The notes beneath the pieces were generated by a model that was given only the letters and a program-made list of their open reading frames with translations, ran no database searches and was not told the DNA's origin. A program made the position numbers and the translations under genes. Shown piece by piece: positions 43,012 through 54,100 of a DNA stretch of 64,000 nucleotides. Position 1 is the stretch's first letter. The number at the start of each line of letters is the position of its first letter. The DNA comes from Nilaparvata lugens (Eukaryota; Arthropoda; Insecta; Hemiptera; Delphacidae), in NCBI RefSeq assembly GCF_014356525.2, contig NC_052508.1:56554497-56618496 (forward strand), given 5' to 3'.

Positions 43012-45618
43012 AATGAAGTTTCACTCGATATTACTGATGCTAATGTAGTTAGTGCTGACCTAAGAATTGATGATTTTATTGTGAAGGTGATTGGGGTTTA
43101 TAGATCACCAAGTAATCAAAATATTGATAATTTTCTTTATAGTCTGAGTAATGAAATCAGTAATATTCCTAATGGAATAAATGTATGTGTGGCGGGAGAC
43201 ATGAATATAAATACACATTCAACTAGTGTTCCTGTTCAAGATTATCTGCATATTTTCAATAGTAATGGCTATAAGTCTTACATAACTGGTGATACCAGAG
43301 TAACAACCACAACAAATTCTTGCATTGACCACATTTTTTATAAAAATTCAGGCAACCATTCTATGTCCATTAAAGGAGCTATATTTAGGACAACCATAAC
43401 TGACCACTACGCGGTTGTACTGAACTTGGTGAAGGTTCCTATCAATAAGGATAATAGAAAAGTATTGATAAACACATTAACTAGAACCAACTATCATGCA
43501 CTATTGGAACGCATAAGGAATGAAGATTGGGAAGAAATCTATACCGTGAATGGAAGCATTGACACTATTATGGATAAATTTGTCGATCGCTTGACCAGTC
43601 GCATCAACCAATGCAGAAAGGTAAAAGAGATACCTAACAGACTTCGTCCCCTGAAGCCCTGGATATCTGAAGGCATCATAAGATCAATAATCACGCGGGA
43701 CAAAATGCATTCTAGACTCAGAAGAGATCCTAATAACAATATATTAAAGAATGAATATAAAGTTTATCGTAATGGTTTGAATAAGATCATAAATCATGCA
43801 AAAGAAGTCTACTATAAAGGGAAAATTGAAAATTGTAATAACAACAGCATGAAGTTGTGGAAGTGCATAAACGAAGTTATAGGTGAGGACAGTATCAACG
43901 ACAAGAGAACTGAACTTGATACTCAATCCCTCAACAATTATTTCACAAATGTGGGTAAATTACAAGCTCAAACTATCAATATCCCTGATAATACTGGTGA
44001 TCGATTTCCTGAAATACAGATCGATAACACGTTTTTTATGAGACCAACGTGCCCAGTTGAGGTTGAGGCAACTATTAAAAATCTAAAGAACAACTGCAGT
44101 CCTGGTATTGATAGTCTAGGTAATATTACGCTGAAGAAAATAGCCAATTTTATAGCTCAACCTCTCTCTTTCATTTTTAATAGATGCTTTGAGGAGGGAT
44201 ATTTTCCTGAGCACCTCAAGTCAGCCAAAATAAAACCTCTATTCAAACAAGGTGACCCGACTAATCCCTGTAATTATAGACCGATTAGTCTTATCAGCAA
44301 CCTTGCTAAAATAATGGAGAAACTAATAAAGTCAAGAGTTGTTTCTTTCTTGAATCTTAACAAAATAATCAACAAGAACCAATTCGGTTTCCAAAATGGT
44401 AAAAGTACATCTGACGCTCTAATAAAATTCGTCAATACTTTATCTGATAAAATAAACTCCAATAAGAAAACTATTGCAGTCTTCCTGGATATACGCAAAG
44501 CTTTTGATACAATACCTCATAATACTTTGTTCAATAAACTGGAGTCCTATGGTTTCAGAGGAGTCTCGCTTAAATTGTTCAAAAGCTATCTGAGTAATAG
44601 AACCCAGTCCCTAACTATAAATGATCAATCTAGTGTAACTAACTTAACTTCTTATGGTCTTCCTCAAGGTACTGTACTTTCTCCCATCCTTTTCATACTC
44701 TATGTAAATGACTTTTTAAATTTAAGACTTCTATACTCAACTGTGATATCCTTTGCAGATGATACTGCAGCTATTTTTCACGGTAATTCATGGAATGAAG
44801 TTCATACCATAGCTGAAAATAATATGCTTTTAATCAAGAAGTGGTTAGATAAGAATACCTTGAGTTTAAATATTGAAAAAACGAATTACATAACTTTCTC
44901 TGCAAATAGAGTAGGACAGCCCAACGAGAATCAAGATTTGAGACTCCATTCTCAGTGCAATTTAAACTTGGGTAATTGTGATTGTCCCACCATTAAAAAA
45001 GTCAATAATACTAAGTACTTGGGAATCATAATTGATGAAAACCTTAAATGGGATGTTCATATTAAATACATATGTAGAAAAATTAGATATTTATCTTTTA
45101 AATTTTACCAAGTTAACAGAATTCTTAATAAGAACCACCTGAAAATGATGTATCATGCTCTAGTCAAGTCAATTCTGCAGTATGGCATAGTTGTTTGGGG
45201 AGGCTGTTTCAACTGTCATATTGCTGAATTATTTTTAGCACAAAAACTGATAATTAAAACTATATTAAGCAAACCCAGGCTCTATCCAACGGATATGGTT
45301 TTCAGTGATTTTGAGGTCATGACTATACGTCAATTATACATAAAAACCGTAATCGAGTACTTAATAAAATATAGATCAGATTTTCCTCTCACAATAAACT
45401 CTACACTTAATTATTATAATCTAAGGGCCACTGCTAACAAATATGTAACCTATAACACTAATATTGAATGTATAAGGAGGCAGTTAATTTACATAGGTAC
45501 TAAAATAATAAACCTCATTCCAAATCACTTTCTCATGGACAATAAGATCAGCGGAAAAATTAAACTGGATATAAAAAACTGGACATACAGTAATTTCTTC
45601 TTCCATTTAGATATATGA
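43012..45618 (+). CDS. Host LINE ORF2, 3' part: endonuclease C-terminal half and RT
   Basis: Continues the frame of 40527-40874 without change. Endonuclease: KVIGVYRSPS, catalytic VAGDMNINTH, CIDHIF, and the final TDHYAVVL. RT: IKPLFKQGDPTNPCNYRPIS, motif A FLDIRKAFDTIPH, motif B GLPQGTVLSPILFILYVNDF, catalytic SFADDTAAIF, motif E YLGIIIDENLKWDVHI. C-terminus about 180 residues. All catalytic residues are intact. No RNase H recognised. Best described as a Jockey/CR1-like non-LTR element; the exact clade is not resolvable by eye. Confidence 0.85.
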   Translation, partial: NEVSLDITDANVVSADLRIDDFIVKVIGVYRSPSNQNIDNFLYSLSNEISNIPNGINVCVAGDMNINTHSTSVPVQDYLHIFNSNGYKSYITGDTRVTTTTNSCIDHIFYKNSGNHSMSIKGAIFRTTITDHYAVVLNLVKVPINKDNRKVLINTLTRTNYHALLERIRNEDWEEIYTVNGSIDTIMDKFVDRLTSRINQCRKVKEIPNRLRPLKPWISEGIIRSIITRDKMHSRLRRDPNNNILKNEYKVYRNGLNKIINHAKEVYYKGKIENCNNNSMKLWKCINEVIGEDSINDKRTELDTQSLNNYFTNVGKLQAQTINIPDNTGDRFPEIQIDNTFFMRPTCPVEVEATIKNLKNNCSPGIDSLGNITLKKIANFIAQPLSFIFNRCFEEGYFPEHLKSAKIKPLFKQGDPTNPCNYRPISLISNLAKIMEKLIKSRVVSFLNLNKIINKNQFGFQNGKSTSDALIKFVNTLSDKINSNKKTIAVFLDIRKAFDTIPHNTLFNKLESYGFRGVSLKLFKSYLSNRTQSLTINDQSSVTNLTSYGLPQGTVLSPILFILYVNDFLNLRLLYSTVISFADDTAAIFHGNSWNEVHTIAENNMLLIKKWLDKNTLSLNIEKTNYITFSANRVGQPNENQDLRLHSQCNLNLGNCDCPTIKKVNNTKYLGIIIDENLKWDVHIKYICRKIRYLSFKFYQVNRILNKNHLKMMYHALVKSILQYGIVVWGGCFNCHIAELFLAQKLIIKTILSKPRLYPTDMVFSDFEVMTIRQLYIKTVIEYLIKYRSDFPLTINSTLNYYNLRATANKYVTYNTNIECIRRQLIYIGTKIINLIPNHFLMDNKISGKIKLDIKNWTYSNFFFHLDI

Positions 45619-46731
45619 CTCGAGATTTCTGCTCCAGCATTTTTTTTTTCATTTTTCAGTGGACTCGCTTACCTTTATTTTGAGTACCTATTCCTCTGTT
45701 TTCTTCCTTCCCCCCATTTCTCCCTTACCTTTTTCCCTCATTACTTCTCTTCTCTTTTTTGCCTGCCTATTACATGGGAAACCATAGTTGGCTAGGTATC
45801 TTCCTCTCTTTTTTTTCTCTTCTCCAACTCACCCAACCACAAAGCCCATGGTTTTTTATATTTGTAACATTTTATTGTGTTTTATTTGTTTCAAATTCTT
45901 TGTAATTTTGTTTTGTCTTGTTTTGTGTGTTTTTAATAAATAAATTGAATAAAAAAAAAATTGAAAAAAATTGAATTTAAACAAAAATTTTCTGAAAATA
46001 TCAATTTTCAATAAAGTTATAAAATTTACCAAAAATGACCAAAATAACTCAACAAAAAGTTATTTTTAGTAAATTGGATCACTTTATAAAAAATTGATAT
46101 CAGATTTTTTTTATTTAAACAAAAATTGTTCTATTGATCTAAAGTTGATCTATTTAAACAAAAATTTTCTGAAAATATCAATTTTAAATAAAGTTATTCA
46201 ATTCACCTAAAATTACCAAAATAACTCAACAAAAAGTTATTTTTGGTCATTTTTAGTCCAAAATAACTCAACAAAAAGATATTTTTGGTCATTTTTAGTA
46301 AATTGGATCACTTTATCAAAAATTGATATTTTCAGAAAATTTTTGTTTTACTAGATCAACAATACCATGAAAAATCAATCCTCTAAATCTCATGGAATTA
46401 TCTCTTACCGAATTTAAAATGTTCTGCCCCGAAAATTTAAACTTTAGGCTCTCATATCTCAAAAAGTAATGATCGGAAAAAAAATTCCTGAGAAAACTTT
46501 TTTATTTTGATAGCTTGATGATATACAAATCAAAAAACTCCGAAAAATATCACCAGTAGAAAGTTTATTTTCAGCCTTTAACTAACCTCACGAAGCGAAC
46601 ACAATAAATCTGACCACTGAAGAGAGTTCCTACTCAAAACCCAAAATGTTCCCTGATCAGTAACATTTCCCTTACTAACATTTGATTTTTAGCCACTCGT
46701 AGGACATTCTGGGTGGTGTGTTGAAACGCTT

Positions 46732-47111
46732 GTCAATGGCCTGGTTAATAAGATGGATCAACGGTTTTTGTATTTTGTAAGTTTTAATAAGTGGTGGCTG
46801 TGATACTTGAGACAAACGCACACAGCAAATGATGGACGGAGGAAAAATCTCTTCCCAAATGTTAAAATGTTGCAACACACACAGTACGTCTGTCTGTCTG
46901 CATACAGATCTTCAATTATCTCTCCTGTTGTAGAGAGATAATTCCACTCACATAAATTATTCCTATAGTTTGTCTGTTGATGTATGCGTTTGCCTTTACC
47001 ATCAAGGGAATCAGGATACTGTAGATTAGAAACTTGTAACTTTTATTCTAAAGATCGTGCTTACAATCAGAACCTCACATATAGAGGAAGTAATATATAG
47101 AGTGTAACAGT
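46732..47111. other. Intergenic, no supported gene
   Basis: AT-rich with a small CACACAC/GTCTGTCTG patch near 46870. Nothing else seen. Confidence 0.4.
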
Positions 47112-47121
47112 ATAGAGAAAC

Positions 47122-47392
47122 GATAGCCTAAGTAGATATCCCATGGTATAGGGCGTTTATGTCGCAACTTTTAGTGTTATCCCAAGCCGATAGTTCACGT
47201 AGTTCTTTCCCATACAGCTGTGTGACGCTGGTAGTCTCTCAAATTGTGCCGTTTCTACACTCTCACCCCAACAAAACAGTAAAAATTGACAGTAATCGGC
47301 TTGAGATAACAGTAAAAGTTGCGACATAAATTCCCTATACCATGGGATATCTACTTACGCTATTGTTTCTCTATGGTAACAGCCAAAGACTA
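47122..47392. mobile_element. MITE with ATATCCCATGGTATA inverted arms, copy 1
   Basis: The left arm TAGAGAAACGATAGC...TAGATATCCCATGGTATAGG and GTCGCAACTTTTA are matched, inverted, at the right (CTATACCATGGGATATCTAC, AAAGTTGCGACATAA). A central block GACGCTGGTAGTCTCTCA is shared with the copy at 56715-57015. Confidence 0.7.
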
Positions 47393-47404
47393 TAGACAGA
47401 TGGA

Positions 47405-47565
47405 ATTAAATAGACAATGCATTTATTCAAATGCTAATTAATATATAATTATTATTCAACGAAAATCCTAAATACAGATTTACAGCATTTATTTATGATT
47501 TTCGTTAAATAATAATTATATATTAATTAGCATTTGAATAAATGCATTGTCTATTTAATTCCATC
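47405..47565. repeat. Near-perfect palindrome next to a SINE
   Basis: AATAGACAATGCATTTATTC...ATTAATATATAATTATTATT is repeated inverted about 60 bases later, giving arms of about 70 bases and a loop around 47478. The loop-side AACGAAAATCCTAAATA / TTTTCGTTAAATAATAA matches the 3' end of the SINE, so the palindrome may come from two SINE tails. Confidence 0.6.
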
Positions 47566-47826
47566 TGTAAACTGGTTGGCCGCTATGGCTTCGTATAAAA
47601 TGAGCGCTGCTATCCAGAGATTGTCAGTTTGGTGTAAGGGTAAGCATTCCTGTCTGGTAATTGGGAGGTACCGGGTTCGATTCCCGGGCTGGCAAATAAT
47701 TTTTGGATAGTAGTTCTCATCGAATTTCCATCTAGCTTTTAACCCTGTTGTCAATGTCTGCAGTAGCAGAAGTCTTCGGGGTGATTTACAGCATTTATTT
47801 AGGATTTTCGTTAAATAATAATTATA
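47555..47826 (+). mobile_element. tRNA-derived SINE, most complete copy
   Basis: A tRNA-like head with RNA polymerase III promoter boxes: A box TGGTGTAAGGG at 47630-47640 and B box GGTTCGATTCC at 47674-47684 within GGTACCGGGTTCGATTCCCG. The body continues CTGGCAAATAATTTTTGGAT, ACCCTGTTGTCAATGTCTGC, and a tail TTCGTTAAATAATAATTATA. It is not a functional tRNA (poor cloverleaf). Relatives: 23135-23290, 55682-55862 (minus) and 56325-56450. Confidence 0.7.
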
Positions 47827-47904
47827 AAGACTATAGATTTCACATCAAATTTGCAACAAAAAATGTCCAGTAAAATTGTCATATTGACCTCAGTTTTCGT
47901 GGTA

Positions 47905-48141
47905 TATGGATTTTTCCATAACCTTGACATCCCAAGATGTAGACTTTCAAGGACTCAGGGATCATTTCCAATGTTGGCGCTGAAGCTCTTCTTCAATCTT
48001 CTGCCTGAGGAGATAAGAAGGCTGGGGTCTTCTGATTTCAAGAGAAGGATGAGATGGAGGCTGGCATCCAAGCCACTATATACTCTGTGGAAGAGTTCAT
48101 ACATGACGAGGGGACTGAGGCCGTCCACTGATCAAAAATAA
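47905..48141 (+). pseudogene. LINE 3'-end fragment
   Basis: Reads LDIPRCRLSRTQGSFPML...DFKRRMRWRLASKPLYTLW, the C-terminal end of a Jockey/CR1-like ORF2 (compare 13.6 kb: VPRCRLSKAQNCYP). Upstream sequence is an unrelated repeat. Confidence 0.6.
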
Positions 48142-48209
48142 GGCCTAAGCAACTATTGACACAGTCTATCCAGCGACTATTGGTCAACGGCAACGTAGCG
48201 GTAATAAGG

Positions 48210-48850
48210 TTTCAACATTTCTCTGTTCGAACTTTCAATCGACCTTTTGATATCTATAAAAAACGTCAATAATTAGAAAACTATCAGGAAAATTTGATTC
48301 GAAGAATATGGTTGGAAAGAGGAAAAAATTTCTACTAAGATTCATATATAATTTGTTCCTTTGTTTGATGTTTTTAAAATTTTTATAAGCGTTGAAATTT
48401 GAAAAAAGTACTTACTCTTACTTACTTAATCATCCTTGCGCTACAGCCCTATGTGGGCTTTGGCCTCCACCAAGCTTCTCTATCTCCTGCCTTTTCTTTC
48501 CATTCTCTCACTCCAATAATTACTCTCAAGTCTCTTTCCACATCCTGCAGGCTGGTGCAGGATGTTGAAAAAAGTACATTTGTCAATTTACATTCAACGG
48601 TTTGAACGCTCATCGCAAGTTCAAAAACGTCAAACAAAGAAACAAATTATACAAATTTTATTAGAAAGTTTTCCTCTTTCCAACCATATCTTTGAAATTG
48701 AATTTTGTATAATAGATTTCTAGTTATTGACGTTCTTAGAAAATCGATATATCTCGAAAACTGAGGTCGATGTAAGAAAATCTTACTGAACAATTTTTGT
48801 AGCACATTTCATGTAAAATTGTTAGTCTTTGGCTGTTGCACCTTTTGTAG
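48210..48850. repeat. Inverted repeat pair flanking a short repeat
   Basis: 48220-48380 (AACGTCAATAATTAGAAAAC, GAAGAATATGGTTGGAAAGAG) and 48610-48760 are inverted copies; the second also matches 22755-23050. Between them, 48420-48560 holds a TGTGGGCTTTGGCCTCCACC segment related to 54530-54660. Confidence 0.5.
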
Positions 48851-49081
48851 AACACTTTGTATAGGAAGTCCTGTTATAATTATTGGCATCATAAGATGGT
48901 TTAAGATATTTTCAGCTGAAATCATGCTCTCCTAATATTCTGATTTTCAGGTGATCTTACCCTGTCAAAGTTTGAATCAGCTTTGTTCAAAACATACAAA
49001 GTATTTCTAGGTTATAACATGTAAACACCGAGTTAAATTAGGGAGTTTTTGTCATTTTATGACACAAGTTTGGAAATAGCA

Positions 49082-49492
49082 ATGTTGACATTCCCAGTGA
49101 GAGATAATGCATTCATGATACTTTGGATGTGCTGGAAACTAAACCTGTGCTTGTTCATTTTAATACTGTTCACCTATTATGAAAAACCTTCCAACGATTC
49201 TATTCCCCGCAACTCATTATTTTGTCGAATTATTTACTTTTATTCGATTCCGGCTTATAATATAATATTTCCAGCTCTACTGGTTCTCTATTTAGTTGGT
49301 AATCCTCCTACAAAATTTCAACTGCTTATGTTTTCAGGAGTGGGAGCGTTTTTCTACTTTATTCTTGGGTGTGCAAGTGTATACAATACAATAATTCGAC
49401 ATTTGGATATCTCTGCTTATTGTGTATCTGGATTCACCTTAGTAATTGCTACCCTATTACTGATTGTACACAGAATTGCTAAGAAATATTAA
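49082..49492 (+). CDS. Small four-helix membrane protein, family unknown
   Basis: 137 codons from ATG 49082 (start MLTFPVRDNAFM) to TAA 49490-49492. Four hydrophobic helices: ILWMCWKLNLCLFILILFTYY, IIYFYSIPAYNIIFPALLVLYLV, LMFSGVGAFFYFILGCA and SGFTLVIATLLLIVHRI, ending in the basic tail AKKY. The layout is like short tetraspan junction proteins (MARVEL or snakeskin types), but I see no diagnostic motif. The frame is open upstream to 49037 with a weak possible acceptor (AATTAG), so it could be the last exon of a longer gene. An AATAAA at 49703 could end the transcript. It is not part of any repeat seen here, which supports a host gene. Confidence 0.5.
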   Translation: MLTFPVRDNAFMILWMCWKLNLCLFILILFTYYEKPSNDSIPRNSLFCRIIYFYSIPAYNIIFPALLVLYLVGNPPTKFQLLMFSGVGAFFYFILGCASVYNTIIRHLDISAYCVSGFTLVIATLLLIVHRIAKKY

Positions 49493-49704
49493 ACTTTTTG
49501 TACATGCACAAGTCTTAATAACTGTTTCTTTTTATTGGAAACTCATTTTTAATACACATAATATTGTTTGAAATTATAAAGTAACAACTTTGTCAACAAT
49601 ATTTTCCAAGTTCAAAGTTCAATTAAATTGGTTTATGGCGGTAAAAATATATAAAACTCACATAGAAACGAATTAAGCAATTTTAATCACAATTTAACAT
49701 GGAA

Positions 49705-51137
49705 TAAATATATTGATTGATTAAATTAAAACATAATAAAATAAAGAGTTCCGATACATCAACTGAATGCTGTAGCTCAAGGGTCAGATAATTGTAAGGC
49801 GTAAAACTATATCCAATGCAAGTGGTCTGAATGATAGCGTAAAATTACAGAACCATTTTGGAAACACTTGAAGAAAATACTAAATCAGTTTAAAATCCTT
49901 TTCACTATAAGCTAGATAAGATTACATTTCTGCTAAAAATAAATGAGAACTATTGTAATATGAAGCTTGACAAATGTTAAAAATAATAAATGTAGGCCTA
50001 TATCACAGAAGAAAGAGTAATATACGTGTGGTGAACTATAGTAATGGAGGAAATATTTAAGAACGCTGTTCTCTCTCAGACCCAAATGGAAAAAAAACAT
50101 TTTCTAAATGAACTGCTGGATTATATGTGGACTGTGGATTATGATTTTGATATTAAAATGCACTCGTGAAATGCCATCATTAAAACGACTTGCATGCGAA
50201 GGAATTAGGAAAATCAATGGAAATGTATTAGCACAGAGGTACAAAGCTACAAATTATTATAATATATAAATGCGAGTCTAGTAAATAATTGAAATGGAAT
50301 ATACATAATATTTTGTTTGTTTCTAGTATATTTGACAAAGACAACTTACTGAATAAATTGTCCAATGGAAAAATCAATAAGTTCATCAGCATTATACACT
50401 GTTATTGAATAAGAATATCTGACAAAGAAATATCTATCATGGAAAAATGTATATTCTCATTACTTGAATACAGGAAAGGACTATTTCTTTGACTGGTGAA
50501 TAGAAGATAGTGCAACTATAATTAAAATGTAAAGCAGTATTCTCATCATTCAAAACGCTAATCAATAAAGTCTATCCTACCTTTGATACGACGGCTATTA
50601 ATAAAAATAAATTAATTTTGAACATGGCACTCAGTGTTTAATTTTGACAACAAATCGTACAAACTCTAGTAATTTTTAATAACTTATTTACTATTTACTA
50701 GGTTTTCAAACTGAATTTATATGAAAATCATAGAAGCATATAACATGCCATTTACAGAGCTATTTCTATACAATGGAGATTGAAAGTTTATTCTAATGTG
50801 ATTAATTGAACTGTTAAAAGATGTTCATTAAAAAATATGCCTTCCATAATCCATTCTAGAGCCCATAACTTATTCAATGGACGACAATGCCGCTGGACGT
50901 ATAAAATATGATTATTTTGTCTTTTTGTAGAGAATAAAAATCCAGAATCTTAAGAAGCTTTCAAAAAATGAGAATTCAAAGATTTCTGGGCTATTAGGCC
51001 TATATTGATAAGCATTTCTTTGTCAGATTTAGTACGCAATAATTAAACTTAAATTTGGGGTTAATAAACCCTCTATAATTAAAATTTTACCATGGATTTT
51101 GTGATTGAAATACATAGAGTCCTAAATATTGTTTGAT
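49705..51137. other. Between two convergent genes; 3' UTR of ARPC1 on the right
   Basis: No coding frame supported. The ARPC1 3' UTR enters from the right; a minus-strand AATAAA lies at 50787-50792. The rest is unique-looking AT-rich DNA. Confidence 0.45.
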
Positions 51138-51176
51138 TTAAACTATTTTCAATCCTTGAATTGAGCTTTCCAGAGA
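51138..51176 (-). CDS. Arpc1: ARPC1 exon 8 (terminal, 12 codons plus stop)
   Basis: After [23 protein letters not shown] then TAA (51138-51140). It matches the [12 protein letters not shown] end of vertebrate ARPC1, so this tiny exon is real. Confidence 0.9.
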   Translation of the reverse strand, partial: SLESSIQGLKIV

Positions 51177-54100
51177 CTGAAAATAAAAGAAAACACACGA
51201 AATTAGTAATACTGTCAAATTATTAATCAATATTCTAATTATTATTAGCAACGTCAATTGGAATAAATCAATAAGCATATCAAGAATACTTAACAGAAAA
51301 AAGAGACACAGTATTTAAAAAATCGACTTATTTTCTGGTTCCTCCATACAATAAAATGTTGTAATCCGCAGTCATTGAGATGGGCTTCTTTTTGGCATTA
51401 GTTATCATAGATGCTACAGTTCCATGCTATTACAACATGTATTTGGTAAGTTGCTACATTATAATTCAATGGAAACCCGATAAAAAACATTGATACGAAT
51501 CCCCAATATTCAATATTAATATTATTATTATATTTATATGTTGAATACCCTTGAACCTTGGCCTATAATATGAGACTCGATGCAAAAGTAACCCCGTTAT
51601 TGAGAGCACCTCGATAGAACGAAGTTTTTCTTTAGCTCCTGTAACTGGGATTCTACTGTATCAAAATCATTTTGGTAATTAGATTATCATCGAAAACCTA
51701 TATTATAATTTATATAATACATGCAATTCATCTTCGAAATCTATAATTATCAGATTATCTTCTCAACAGGTAGTTTGAGATCATCAATTCAATGAATTAT
51801 CTACACTTGCTTTGCAGTTAACGATATTATGATAATTAACGAATTGAATGATCAAAGAAAAATAATAATTTTCGTGCTGAAACGTTGTATCTGCTATGTC
51901 GATCAATGATAGACAAGGTTGGCAACACAAATGCTAATCAAATACCGGAATTACAACGTGGCTCGCCCAATACTTATTTATTGCGATCAGAATGTCATTC
52001 GGTTTTAAGTTCAAAATATTTATTTAATTATTCAGAATTACCCAACTTACAGAAAAGTACCACAGGCTTATAAGCCCAAACGGTTCCAATTATAATTTAT
52101 ACAATAGTCCAAATGTAGCTAGGTTATGTGTCACACATACATTCTTCAATTACACACTCAATTTACAATTCAAAACACAAAAATCATATGATAACATATA
52201 ATCCAATTACTAATTAATTTTCATAAAATAGATAACTAAAATGAAACACGAAAAGTCACCGATTAAAAGTTAGAATCGTATAGTCGACATTATATTATAC
52301 ATACTACTCGTACAATTATATAGCACAAGGTTACTTTATTTTTTCTCTCCCTATCATTTTGATGATGTACTTATTGTATGAATCAATACAGAATCATAAA
52401 ATAATTATTTTAAGCTGTCACTGGGAAGCATTAATGTTATTTAGAAGGAATGGTGACAGTTTGGAGTGAATGACTCACCTTGATGTCCCAGAGCACCAGC
52501 TGGCCGTCAGCACCGCTGCTGGAGAACTTGGTGGCGCGACCTCTGGTGCCCTCGTAGATGCACAGACACGTGATCGCATTCTGGTGAATCGTGTCCAGCT
52601 CCGTGTCGCTGTTCTCGATTCTTGCCTGTCGGTCCAGGCTCTGGAATTTCTTCATTGCACTACACAAAAAAACAATAAGTATTTAAAACCATTCTACTAC
52701 TGATGTGGAGTAGCTTCTATAAAGATTATATATGTTTTGTCAGATGATATTTGATAATTTCTTGTGGAATTAATGCTTTCAAGAAGTCTTGAATTTCTTT
52801 ATCCATTACAGACTGCTGTATGTTTAACCAGGTCTCTGCCCACTGCACCGTATCATACTAGGACCGGTATAGGAACGGCACATCAACAAAGAATAGTTCA
52901 CGTTTATTATTGCCTGGCAAGTCTGTAACCGTACCGTATAGGAACGTGCCATGACCGTCACCGTACAACTTCTCGGAGAGAATATTTTGCTGGTTACGTT
53001 CCGTTCCGTTCCGTTTACGTACCGTTCTACAAGTGGTGAATAGCCGCGTATGTACCGCGTTGTAAACCCTGTTGTAACTAGTTCATTGCTAGACTTGGAA
53101 CAATACACAAGTGCGCGCTATGGATGATGGAAAACTTATTGACAACTTGCAGACTATTATAATTGTGATACATATGGAATATTCACTCACTGACTGGAGC
53201 ATGCTTTCGAATCGCATGGGATTCATTTGAATCGCACATGTTTTGATCTGGAATGAGGCATATAATTGATTTGCTTTGTAAAGTTTTAATGACTTTCTCA
53301 GCTATAGTTTAGTTTAGACAAGCACTATTTGGGCTCCTGATTAAAAAAATAAATTTATTACGCATCTTTCAAGATATACAGTACAGCTCTCATCTATCCA
53401 CTCAATTTATTTTATCTATGCACAACAGCCGGGCAAATTTTAACCGTGACTAATTTCAAGAGAACCAATCAGAGAAGGCGTTTTTTGAATAGACGGCTTC
53501 TTTGATTGGTTCTCGTGGAATTAATCACGGTTAAAATTTAACTGGCTGTTGTGTAACCGGCACTAATTTTTACAAGAAAGCACTGAATGGGAGAGAAAAA
53601 AACTAAGGATACTCCTTGTAATATCTCTCCAAAATTTAGATGATATTTTAAAAGTCCGAAATAAGGTTATGATTTCACTTTTCTGAAATTTAGTCTTTTT
53701 TCACTCAAAAACAACAGAATCTAATAATTTTGAATTTTGACAGTTGAGAAACTGGATAGAAAACAATAATATTACACTCAAATCACTAATAATTGAAAAA
53801 TTTTCACGTAATTATTCCAACACAGTTCAATTGTGATTCGAACAAGAAAAAATACGAAAAATCTATCAGCATTACCTTAATCCACCAGCTTCTTTTTTCT
53901 GTGAAGCATCTAATTTGCATGAAAACTGTAACGATCCTTCCTCATCGACAGTGTAAAGTAAAGGACAGCAATTGTGACCCTAGAAAAGAAATTGATATAC
54001 ATTTTAATAAATTACACAATAGAATAGAAAAATTTACTTGTATCACACTTCAATCTTGAAAACCATTAAGTAACCAGGATTCAGAAAGGACAGAGCGCTA

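Larger units (their letters stand above)
40239..45960 (+). mobile_element. LINE with upstream helicase frame, interrupted by a second LINE
   Basis: The host LINE runs from the helicase fragment through endonuclease (40527-40874, resumed at 43012) and reverse transcriptase to TGA at 45616-45618, then about 330 bp of pyrimidine-rich 3' UTR and an A-rich tail (AATAAATTGAATAAAAAAAA...). It lies inside a palindromic repeat whose two halves flank it. The inner LINE (40876-43011) divides the endonuclease. With the inner LINE ignored, ORF2 is 983 codons without a stop or frameshift, so this LINE was young when hit. The element is 5'-truncated. Confidence 0.8.
39843..46731. mobile_element. Long palindromic element split by a LINE
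   Basis: Outer arms (39843-39996 and about 46582-46731) are near-perfect inverted copies (GTCCTACGAGTGGCTAAAAA on the left, its complement on the right). Inside them, 39997-40238 and about 45965-46582 are the two halves of an AGGCTGTGCAAAGG-family palindrome (other copies at 19584 and 28419). The break in that palindrome is the insertion site of the LINE at 40239-45960. Confidence 0.7.

Noticed and set aside
47621..47695. tRNA gene
   Set aside because: It has A and B boxes but the arms do not fold into a good cloverleaf, and the same head with a long body recurs elsewhere, so it is a SINE.
52824..53108. 94-codon minus-strand frame
   Set aside because: Caused by repeated CCGTACCGT/GTTCCGTTCCG motifs in an ARPC1 intron; no homology or splice sites.
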